NCBI RefSeq assembly: GCF_041051975.1
Contig: NZ_CP163435.1
Span: 4,216,001-4,280,000, forward strand
Direction: 5' to 3'
DNA from: Streptomyces sp. R21
GTDB taxonomy: Bacteria; Actinomycetota; Actinomycetes; Streptomycetales; Streptomycetaceae
DNA: 64,000 bases
The position numbers and the translations under genes were made by a program. The notes beneath the pieces were generated by a model. That model made no database searches. It saw only the letters and a list, made by a program, of their open reading frames with translations, and was not told the DNA's origin. Positions 50,845 to 58,246 of this stretch are shown piece by piece; the stretch's first letter is position 1; the number at the start of each line of letters is the position of its first letter.

Positions 50845-52338
50845 ATGTCCACCGACGCCATGACGCGTCCCACGTACGGGAACTGGCGCAGGCCCCGCCG
50901 TCCCGGACTCGGCCCCCTGGGTCTGCTCGGCACCGTCGTCGCCTTCGGCGGACTCCTGGTGGCACTGCTGGCCTCGCTGGTCTCGATCACGCTCGCGATC
51001 TTCGTCCTGGTGCCGACCGGGCTCTTCCTCGCCCCGCTGGCACTGCGCACCGTCGACGGCCGCAACGTCTACCAGGTCCTCGCGGTCCGCATCGGCTGGA
51101 TGAAGCGGAAGGCGAACGGCTCGCACACCTACATCTCCGGGCCGCTGTCCAAGCGCCCCGGCGGCCGCTACCAGCCGCCCGGGCTGCTCGCGCGCACGAA
51201 GATGTACGAGGGCCGGGACGCCTACAACCGCTCCTTCGGCGTGCTGCACCACCCGGGCCGCGGCCTGTACACCGTGGTCCTGGCCTGCGAGCCGGACGGC
51301 GGTTCGCTGGTCGACCCGCAGCAGGTCGACATCTGGGTGGCGTCCTGGGGCGACTGGCTGGCGCGGCTCTCGCACGAGCCGGGGCTGCGCGGTGCGCAGG
51401 TCGTCGTCGAGACCGCCCCCGACACCGGAACGCGGCTGGCGGCCGAGGTACTGCCGCGGATCTCGCCCACCGCTCCGGCCGCGGCCCGCGCGGTGATGCA
51501 GGAGGTCGTCGACCGCTACCCGTCGGCGTCCTCGGAGATGCACACGTACATCGCCCTGACGTACGGCCCGGCCGGCGGCCCCAAGCGGAGCGTCGAGGAC
51601 ATCATCACCGACCTGTCGATGCGACTGCCGGGCCTGCTGTCGGGCCTGGTCGCGGCGGGCGGCGGCTCCGCCTACCCGCTCGGCGCGGACCGGCTCGCCG
51701 AGATCGTGCGGGTCGCCTACGACCCGGCGATCGCCCCGGACGTCCTGAGCGCCCGCGCCGAGAACGCGGTCACCGGCCTGGAGTGGGCCGACGCGGGCCC
51801 GGCGGCCGCGGTCGAGACCGTGACGTCGTACCGCCACGACTCGGGTGTCTCGCGCACCTGGATGCTGACGCTCGCACCGCGCGGCACCGTCCGGTCCAGC
51901 GTGCTGCGCGGCCTCCTCGAGCCCGCGCCCGGCACCCGGCGCAAGCGGGTCTCGCTCGTCTACCGGCCGATCGACCCGGCGACCTCCGCGCGCATCGTGG
52001 AGTCCGACCGGCGCTCCGCGCACTTCATGGCGGGCTCGCGGCGCGGTCTCGTCCAGGCGCGGGCCAGTTCGGAGATGCAGGCCGCCGAGCAGACGGCGGC
52101 CGAGGAGGCGGCGGGCGCGGGGCTCGTGGAGTTCTCGATGATGGTGACGGTCACCGTCGACGACGAGGCGCAGCTGTCGGACGCCGGCATCACCGTGCGC
52201 AACCTCCAGGCGTCCTCCCGCATCCTGATGCGCCCCGCCGACCGGATGCAGGCCTCGGCCTTCACCTGCACGCTGCCCGTCGGCCTGCTGCCGTGGGAGC
52301 ACACCCTCGTTCCGTACCAGATCAGGGAGTCCCTGTGA
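50845..52338 (+). CDS. SCO6880 family protein (VirB3/VirB4-N-like)
   Basis: The protein has 497 residues. Two membrane helices (about 26-60) follow a short N terminus, as in VirB3/PrgI-type proteins. The remaining 430 residues resemble the N-terminal, non-ATPase part of VirB4 proteins, including KMYEGRDAYNRSFGVLHH and a region with SDRRSAHFMAGSRRGL. It belongs to the actinobacterial SCO6880 family. The next gene supplies the ATPase part, and its start overlaps this stop (GTGA), so the two probably make one VirB4-like unit. Confidence 0.78.
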   Translation: MSTDAMTRPTYGNWRRPRRPGLGPLGLLGTVVAFGGLLVALLASLVSITLAIFVLVPTGLFLAPLALRTVDGRNVYQVLAVRIGWMKRKANGSHTYISGPLSKRPGGRYQPPGLLARTKMYEGRDAYNRSFGVLHHPGRGLYTVVLACEPDGGSLVDPQQVDIWVASWGDWLARLSHEPGLRGAQVVVETAPDTGTRLAAEVLPRISPTAPAAARAVMQEVVDRYPSASSEMHTYIALTYGPAGGPKRSVEDIITDLSMRLPGLLSGLVAAGGGSAYPLGADRLAEIVRVAYDPAIAPDVLSARAENAVTGLEWADAGPAAAVETVTSYRHDSGVSRTWMLTLAPRGTVRSSVLRGLLEPAPGTRRKRVSLVYRPIDPATSARIVESDRRSAHFMAGSRRGLVQARASSEMQAAEQTAAEEAAGAGLVEFSMMVTVTVDDEAQLSDAGITVRNLQASSRILMRPADRMQASAFTCTLPVGLLPWEHTLVPYQIRESL

Positions 52339-53819
52339 GCAAGCAGCCGTCTGTCGCACGTCCTCAAGTGGCGCCCCCGCGTGGCTATTTCGGCCCCGGC
52401 GGCGGCCAGGTCGGGCACGTCGACCCGCCCGCGCTGTGGCGCGCGACCACCGTGCAGGCCTGCGGGCTGTGGCCGTTCGCGGCCGGTTCGGGTGCGCCGA
52501 TGACCGGCGTTCCGCTCGGGCAGCATCTGCACACCGGTGCGACCGTGTGCGGTGACCCCATCTCCTGGTTCACCCGGGCCCGTTACATCTCCAATCCGTC
52601 CCTGTTCATGCTCGGCATGCCGGGCCTCGGCAAGTCGACGCTCGTCAACCGGATGCTGATCGGCATGTGCGCAACGGGCATCACCCCGTTGGTGCTCGGC
52701 GACCTGAAGCCCGACTACGCCGACACCGTGCGGGCGTTGGGCGGCCAGGTGATCTCCATCGGGCGCGGCGTCGGCGGCATCAACGTCCTCGACCCGGGCG
52801 CGATGGGCGAGGCGGCGGCACGGATCGGCGGCGACCGAGGACGCATCCTGTCCGCCGAGGCGCACGGCCGTGTCCTCAACATGGTCGCCGCGCTGATCAC
52901 CATCGTGCGTGGCCGGCCGATGGACGACCACGAGCAGTCGGTCCTCTCCGCCTGTCTGCACCACCTCGCGGAGCGTACGAAGCCGGGGCGCGCCCCGCTG
53001 CTGCCGGATCTGCTGAAGGTGCTGGACGAAGGCCCGGACCGGGTCCGTGCGGTGACCCTGGACCGCGGCAACCAGGCCCGCTACCAGGAGGCCGTCGACC
53101 CCCTGCACCGCTCCCTGCTCGGCGTCCTCGACGGACCGCTCGGCGACACCTTCGCCTCCGAGACGTCCACCCGGATCAACCCCGCCGCGCCCGCCGTATG
53201 CATCGACATCTCCCGCATCGGCGAGGCCGACACCCAGCTCACCGCCGCCGCGATGCTCGCCGCCTGGTCCGACGGGCTCGGCACGGTGGCCGCCGCGCAC
53301 GCTCTCGCGGATGCCGGGCTCGCCCCGCAGCGCTGGTTCTTCACCGTCCTCGACGAGCTGTGGCGTCCGCTGCGGGCCGCCTCCGGCATCGTCGAGCGCA
53401 TCGACGCGCTGACCCGGCTCAACCGGTCGCTGGGTCTCGGCGACGCGAAGATCACCCACACCCTCAAGGACGCGGAGGCGCTCGGCAGCGAGGCCGACCG
53501 GGCGAAGGCGCGCGGCTTCGTGGAGCGGGCCGGGATGGTCGTCTGCGCCGGGCTTCCCCGCTCGGAGATGAAGGACCTCGGCGAGATCGTCGGTATGTCC
53601 GAGCGCGAGATGGACCTCGTCTCGTCGTGGTCGTCGCCGCCGGGGTGGGCCTCCACCGGGGGGAACGAGGAGCCGCCCGGGCGCGGGCGCTTCCTGATCA
53701 AGGTGGGCGGTCGGCCCGGGATCCCGATCAAGGTGTCGATCACGGACACCGAGCGGGCGCTGCACAACACGAACACGCGGTGGTCGGAGGCGGGGAAGAC
53801 GTTGCTGGAGAAGGGGTAG
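52335..53819 (+). CDS. VirB4-like ATPase
   Basis: The protein has 494 residues with GTG start 52335. The Walker A motif is GMPGLGKSTLVNRM and Walker B is FFTVLDELWR. Between them are VLGDLKPDYADTVRALGGQV and IGRGVGGINVLDPG, which belong to the TraC/VirB4 helicase-like fold. Towards the C terminus come THTLKDAEAL and EMKDLGEIVGMSEREMDLV, typical of the family. It should energise assembly or transport through the channel. Confidence 0.85.
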   Translation: MSKQPSVARPQVAPPRGYFGPGGGQVGHVDPPALWRATTVQACGLWPFAAGSGAPMTGVPLGQHLHTGATVCGDPISWFTRARYISNPSLFMLGMPGLGKSTLVNRMLIGMCATGITPLVLGDLKPDYADTVRALGGQVISIGRGVGGINVLDPGAMGEAAARIGGDRGRILSAEAHGRVLNMVAALITIVRGRPMDDHEQSVLSACLHHLAERTKPGRAPLLPDLLKVLDEGPDRVRAVTLDRGNQARYQEAVDPLHRSLLGVLDGPLGDTFASETSTRINPAAPAVCIDISRIGEADTQLTAAAMLAAWSDGLGTVAAAHALADAGLAPQRWFFTVLDELWRPLRAASGIVERIDALTRLNRSLGLGDAKITHTLKDAEALGSEADRAKARGFVERAGMVVCAGLPRSEMKDLGEIVGMSEREMDLVSSWSSPPGWASTGGNEEPPGRGRFLIKVGGRPGIPIKVSITDTERALHNTNTRWSEAGKTLLEKG

Positions 53820-53834
53820 CCGGGGCAGCCCTAC

Positions 53835-53873
53835 GGGCCCGCGGCGGAGCCGCTGACAACTGCAGTCGCCCCC
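53835..53873. repeat. 39-bp dispersed intergenic repeat, copy 2
   Basis: This is the second copy of the segment at 33416-33454, with 36 of 39 bases identical. The left hairpin arm present in copy 1 is missing here, so it looks like a decayed copy. Confidence 0.75.
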
Positions 53874-53904
53874 TCACACCAACCACCACCCACGGGGACC
53901 CGAA

Positions 53905-55656
53905 ATGACCACCCGCAAGCCACAGCGCGCCACCGGCGAGGACTTCCTCCCCTGGATCGTCCCCGGTGCCGCCTTCCTCATAGGCACCCTCTTCTTCGCC
54001 GCCTGGCTGGGCGGCACGCTCGGCGCGGCCATGAGCGGGGCGGGCTGGGATCCGCCGCCGTTCGGGCTGTCCACGCTGTCCACCCTCGTGAAGGAGGGCC
54101 CGGCCGAGGTATGGCCGAAGGCGGGGACGACAGCGATCGCGGCCGGGATGGCCACCGTGTTCGGCGCCGTCGTGGCCGCCGTGGTCGTGCTGATCATGCT
54201 CGTACGCCACCGGGTCGCGAGGCCCAGCGGTCTGGCCGGCCGCAAGGAGCTGGCCGGTCTGCTCCCCAAGGGCGCGGCGGAGCGGGCCCGCCAACTCCGG
54301 CCGTCCCTGGCCAAGTTGGGCAAGATCGAAGCCGACGACACCGGCAACCTCCTCGGCAACCTGGAGCCGAACGGCCCGGAGCTGCGCTCCAGCTACGAGG
54401 ACGTGGAGCTGGACCTGATGGCGCCGCGCGCCGGCAAGTCCACCGGCATCGCGGTGCCGCGCGTCCTGCGCGCCCGCGGCAGCGTGCTGCTGACGTCCAA
54501 CAAGGCGGACGTGTACAGCGTGACGCGTGCCGAGCGCGAACGCGTGGGCCGGGTCTGGACGTTCGACCCGCAGGGCATCGCGCACACGCCGCGCGCCCTG
54601 TGGTGGGACATGCTCGCGGACGCGGCCACCATCGAGGGCGCCCGCCGCCTGGCGGGGCACTTCGTCGGAGCGGTGAACGACGACGCGTCGAAGCGGGACT
54701 TCTGGATCTCTGCGGCGCAGAACACGCTCACCGCGCTGTTCCACGCCGCGAACCGCGGCAAGCGGCAGGTCGGCGAGGTGCTGGCCTGGCTGGCGGACCC
54801 CGCCGACCGTACGCCGGTCGACCTGCTGCGGGACGCCGGGATGACGGCGCTCGCCGACCAGCTCCAGGGCACCGTGCAGGGCGCGGTGGAGACCCGCGAC
54901 GGCATCTACGAGACCGCCCGCCAGTGCGTGGCGTGTCTGCTCGACCCGGGCATCGCGGCCTGGATCAGCCCCGACCCGGACCTCCCGCAGTTCCTGCCGT
55001 CCCAGCACGTGCTGTCCCGGGACACGCTGTACCTGCTCTCCAAGGACGGCGGCGGCTCCGCTGCGGGCGTCATCGCTGCGGCAGCGGATTCCGTGCTGCG
55101 GTCGGGAGTTGTCGCCGCGGAGCGGATGGGCGGGCGGCTCGACCCGCCGATGACGGCGGTGCTGGACGAGGCGGCGAACGTCTGCCGGATCTCCGATCTG
55201 CCCGACCTGTACTCGCACTTCGGCTCGCGCGGCATCAACATCGTGACCCTGCTGCAGAGTTACCGGCAGGGCACCCGGGTGTGGGGAGAGGCGGGCATGG
55301 ACGCGCTGTGGGGCGCGGCCACCATCAAGCTGCTCGGCGCCGGCCTGGACGACGCCGACTTCGTGGACAAGGTCTCGCGGCTCGTCGGCGAGCACGACGT
55401 GTCGACGGTGAGCTACACCAAGAGCAAGGACGGGCGCTCGCGTTCGACGTCGTACCGCCTCGAGCGCATCCTGCCCGCCGACCGCATCCGCGCCCTGCCC
55501 AAGGGCACCGCCCTCCTCCTGGCCACCGGCATCAAGCCCGCGCTGGTGAAGCTCCGCCCGTGGTACGCCGAGCGCGGCGCCGAGCGCATCGCGACCGCGG
55601 CCCAGGCCGAGGTCAAGGCCATCACCGCACGCGCCGCCGAAGGGATCATCCGATGA
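53905..55656 (+). CDS. VirD4/TraG-like coupling ATPase
   Basis: The protein has 583 residues. Two membrane helices (about 18-38 and 75-100) come first. The P-loop is LMAPRAGKSTGIAVPRV near residue 173 and Walker B is MTAVLDEAANVCRI near 415. GINIVTLLQSYRQG and LGAGLDDADFVDKVS follow, as in TraG/VirD4 type IV coupling proteins, which bring DNA or protein substrates to the channel. It is the strongest single marker that the cluster moves a macromolecule. The stop overlaps the next gene (ATGA). Confidence 0.88.
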   Translation: MTTRKPQRATGEDFLPWIVPGAAFLIGTLFFAAWLGGTLGAAMSGAGWDPPPFGLSTLSTLVKEGPAEVWPKAGTTAIAAGMATVFGAVVAAVVVLIMLVRHRVARPSGLAGRKELAGLLPKGAAERARQLRPSLAKLGKIEADDTGNLLGNLEPNGPELRSSYEDVELDLMAPRAGKSTGIAVPRVLRARGSVLLTSNKADVYSVTRAERERVGRVWTFDPQGIAHTPRALWWDMLADAATIEGARRLAGHFVGAVNDDASKRDFWISAAQNTLTALFHAANRGKRQVGEVLAWLADPADRTPVDLLRDAGMTALADQLQGTVQGAVETRDGIYETARQCVACLLDPGIAAWISPDPDLPQFLPSQHVLSRDTLYLLSKDGGGSAAGVIAAAADSVLRSGVVAAERMGGRLDPPMTAVLDEAANVCRISDLPDLYSHFGSRGINIVTLLQSYRQGTRVWGEAGMDALWGAATIKLLGAGLDDADFVDKVSRLVGEHDVSTVSYTKSKDGRSRSTSYRLERILPADRIRALPKGTALLLATGIKPALVKLRPWYAERGAERIATAAQAEVKAITARAAEGIIR

Positions 55657-56102
55657 CGACCACCGAACCCCAGCCGGAGGAGTCCGCCGCCCCGCCGTTC
55701 ATCCTCTACCTGGACGGCGAGGAGTACATCGACGAGATGGGCCGCCTCGCCCTCTGGGTGTCCGACCTCCTCCTGCCCGTCTACGGCCGCGAGGTCACCT
55801 CCCAGCAGCCCTGGTGCCCGCGCTGGTGGGAGCACCTGGAGGCGGTCGCCCGCCTGCACGCCCTCTGGCTCGCCTGGCAGGAACTCACCGACCCGGCGGC
55901 CGGCGCCACGGGACCCTCCGTCTGGCACCGCGACCACCTCGCCCCCGTACTCGGCGAACTCCGCTCCCCCACCGGCCCGTTCGCGGGCTGCAAGGAGGGC
56001 AGCCACCGGGTGAAGGCCGTACCGAAGGCCGAGCCGTACGTCGCCCCGGGGGCGGGCGGCGGCCAGAAGGAACCCGATCCGTACGAGACGAGCCTCTGGT
56101 AG
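55653..56102 (+). CDS. DUF4913 family protein
   Basis: The protein has 149 residues, soluble and acidic. It contains YGREVTSQQPWCPRWWEHLEAVARLHALWLAWQEL, here cited as WCPRWWEHLEAVARLHALW, and WHRDHLAPVLGELRSPTGPF, which define the DUF4913 family. The family recurs next to actinobacterial T4SS-like genes, but its function is unknown. Its start overlaps the stop of the coupling ATPase gene, so it could be an accessory or adaptor of that ATPase. Confidence 0.75.
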   Translation: MTTTEPQPEESAAPPFILYLDGEEYIDEMGRLALWVSDLLLPVYGREVTSQQPWCPRWWEHLEAVARLHALWLAWQELTDPAAGATGPSVWHRDHLAPVLGELRSPTGPFAGCKEGSHRVKAVPKAEPYVAPGAGGGQKEPDPYETSLW

Positions 56103-56162
56103 CCGGACCGCCAGGACGCCGCCCAGGAAGACCGGCACAGCCCGGAAGGAATACTCCCGATC

Positions 56163-56498
56163 ATGAACGAGACGCCCGCACACGGCACCCCCGCACAAGG
56201 CACCCCCGCCCCCGACTCCACCCCCTCGCTCCGCGCCTACCTCGGCCTCTACGCCGCCGGGTTCGTCGAGCGCGAGCAGATGCTCGCCCACGTCGCCGCC
56301 TGGCCCTTCGAGGAGGAAGAGGGCCTGGACGAGGGCCACCCCGAGCCCACCCACCAGGACAACACCCTGTCCGTGGTCTCCGCGGCCCGGCTGCTCGGCC
56401 AGTTGACCCGCGAGGACCTGGAGGAGATCCAGCGCCGCATCGACCGGGCGCGGGAGTGGGAACGGGACCGGGCGGACGGGACAGATCCGCGACCGTGA
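56163..56498 (+). CDS. Small acidic protein coupled to zeta toxin (candidate antitoxin)
   Basis: The protein has 111 residues. The N terminus is Thr/Pro-rich. A helical core follows with LRAYLGLYAAGFVEREQML, then HVAAWPFEEEEG, and the C terminus is a long charged helix with LTREDLEEIQRRIDRARE. It is strongly acidic. The last base of its frame overlaps the GTG of the zeta-toxin gene (GTGA). The position and small size fit an antitoxin, but no known epsilon-like fold is recognised. Confidence 0.6.
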   Translation: MNETPAHGTPAQGTPAPDSTPSLRAYLGLYAAGFVEREQMLAHVAAWPFEEEEGLDEGHPEPTHQDNTLSVVSAARLLGQLTREDLEEIQRRIDRAREWERDRADGTDPRP

Positions 56499-58165
56499 CT
56501 CCTGGTGACGAGGGGCCCGAGGCGGAGCTGAGACATGAATACCGCCCGCTGTACCGGGAGCTGCAGACCCGGATGTCGCCCGGCGGCGATCTCGCGCCGG
56601 GCGACGGCGACACGTACAACCGGTTCCGGCACGGTGTGCTGTGGAGCCCGGACCGTGAGCGACTGCACGCCTCGATCCTGGAGGAGTTCCAGGCACGGTG
56701 CGCCGGGCTGCCCCGGGACGGCCATGCCGCGCTGCTCACCGCCGGGGCGCCCGGCGCGGGCAAGAGTGGCGCGCTGCGCGGGCTCGCCGAATGGCAGAGT
56801 CGCGAGGACGAGTTGGGGCGCGCGCTGGCCGGGGTGCACGGCGTGGCCGTACGGGATTATGTCGTCCTCGACCCGGACGAGTTCAAGGTGGCCGTCTTCG
56901 AGCACGGTGGTGCGCCTCAACTGCCGTCGGCAGCTCATGAGTTGTCCGACGGACGCCAGGTGTCCCCGTCCGAGATGGCCTCGCTCACGCACCGTGAGTC
57001 GGCGTACCTGCAAGAGGTCTTCGAGCAGTGGGCGCGCGGCGAGGGCTACAACCTGCTCTACGACGCGACCCTGCGGGACCAGCCCTGGAACGAGAAGCTC
57101 CTCGGCAGCCTCCGCCACGACGGCTACGACAAGCGCGTCCTGCTCTCGGTCGAGGTTCCCGTCGAGCAATGCCTCGCACAGAACGCGGGCCGCTGGCAGC
57201 ATGGGCGCGGCGAGTTCGACGCAGGCCGCGACTGGTACGGCGGCCGCATGGCACCCGAGGCCATGATCAAGGACCTTTACGCGCGGAGCGGTTCGGGACG
57301 CGGCTTCTCCATCAGCCGGGAGAACGCGGAGAAGCTGGTGGCGGGCGGGCTGGCGACAGGGTTGATCACGTCGGAGCGGGGCGACTTCGCGGCGCGAGCA
57401 GGCAGGGGGGCGGGCGCCGCCTCTCAGCAGGGCGTCCAGCACGGAGTCCAAGAGGGCGTTCAGCAGGGCTTCCTGCGGGGCGACGCCATCTTCCGCATCT
57501 CCGCCGCGGGCAAGCTGCGTTCGGGCGCCGGTACGAGTACGGGCACAGCCGGGCCGGTTGCCGGCCGCCCGGCGGGCACCACCGGCCCGGCGGCCGCGAT
57601 CACACCGCCGGCGCCCCGAGCCCCTCGTGCGTCATTAGGCGGCTACACGCCCTCGGGCGGGCTGAACCGGTCGACGCCCGCCAGGATGCGCCGCTTGCGT
57701 GCCTGGTTGTCGAGCAGCCAGACGCGGCTGAAGCGGGTCGGGTCCTTGCGGTACAGCTCGCGGCCCCGCTCCGAGGTGAAGCGCTCCTCGGGGATCGAAT
57801 CGGCGCCCTCCGGAAGGAACTTGAGCACCTCGTCCACGGCGGCGAGTGCGTACTCCATGCCCGGGCGGTGCTCGCGCTGCCCGGCGGGCGGCACGTTCAG
57901 CAGCCGCAGTCCCGCGTCCGTGCCGACCTGGTCGGCGACCCACAGGAACTCGCCGGGGTCGATGATCCCCGACGGCTCGGCGCCGCCGAACGCCGGGGGC
58001 GCGGGCGGCAGTTCGTCGGTCATGACGAACGCGAACGAACGGACGCGGCCGCACTGCGGGCACGCGCCTTCGTACACCGCGACCAACGCGCCGTCGCGCT
58101 CTTCCAGGCGGTGCTCGCGCGCGAATTCGGTCGCCCCGCACTCGCATGCGTGCAGGTCCATGTAG
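56495..58165 (+). CDS. Zeta-toxin family kinase (3' end uncertain)
   Basis: GTG start at 56495. The zeta-toxin domain spans about residues 15-330. Walker A is GAPGAGKSG (84-92), the catalytic Asp lies in VVLDPDEFK (127), and DGRQVSPSEM and NLLYDATLRD follow. Zeta toxins phosphorylate UDP-N-acetylglucosamine or similar sugars and block peptidoglycan synthesis. The recognisable protein ends near residue 345. The frame continues open through 58165 opposite a real minus-strand gene, with a rare TTA codon at 57635. A TAG in the neighbouring frame at 57636-57638 is the natural end, so a frameshift near 57500-57630 or non-functional read-through is likely. Confidence 0.75.
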   Translation: MTPGDEGPEAELRHEYRPLYRELQTRMSPGGDLAPGDGDTYNRFRHGVLWSPDRERLHASILEEFQARCAGLPRDGHAALLTAGAPGAGKSGALRGLAEWQSREDELGRALAGVHGVAVRDYVVLDPDEFKVAVFEHGGAPQLPSAAHELSDGRQVSPSEMASLTHRESAYLQEVFEQWARGEGYNLLYDATLRDQPWNEKLLGSLRHDGYDKRVLLSVEVPVEQCLAQNAGRWQHGRGEFDAGRDWYGGRMAPEAMIKDLYARSGSGRGFSISRENAEKLVAGGLATGLITSERGDFAARAGRGAGAASQQGVQHGVQEGVQQGFLRGDAIFRISAAGKLRSGAGTSTGTAGPVAGRPAGTTGPAAAITPPAPRAPRASLGGYTPSGGLNRSTPARMRRLRAWLSSSQTRLKRVGSLRYSSRPRSEVKRSSGIESAPSGRNLSTSSTAASAYSMPGRCSRCPAGGTFSSRSPASVPTWSATHRNSPGSMIPDGSAPPNAGGAGGSSSVMTNANERTRPHCGHAPSYTATNAPSRSSRRCSRANSVAPHSHACRSM

Positions 58166-58200
58166 AGGTGCGCTTCTTGCGTCGAACGGGCGATCAGCAT
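57643..58200 (-). CDS. Zinc-ribbon-like hypothetical protein
   Basis: The protein has 185 residues. Two Cys pairs, CECG at about residues 19-22 and CPQCG at 47-51, suggest a zinc ribbon. It is followed by SGIIDPGEFLWVADQVG and MEYALAAVDEVLKFLPEGAD, and the C terminus is helical. The protein is soluble. It lies divergent to the 956-residue gene with 46 bases between the start codons, and its stop lies 5 bases from the TAG that would end a frame-corrected zeta gene. It may be a partner or immunity factor for either neighbour, but this is inference. Confidence 0.72.
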   Translation of the reverse strand: MLIARSTQEAHLYMDLHACECGATEFAREHRLEERDGALVAVYEGACPQCGRVRSFAFVMTDELPPAPPAFGGAEPSGIIDPGEFLWVADQVGTDAGLRLLNVPPAGQREHRPGMEYALAAVDEVLKFLPEGADSIPEERFTSERGRELYRKDPTRFSRVWLLDNQARKRRILAGVDRFSPPEGV

Positions 58201-58246
58201 GACAAGATCCTACGTGCCACGAGGCCGGTCAAGGGGGAAAGTGCCA

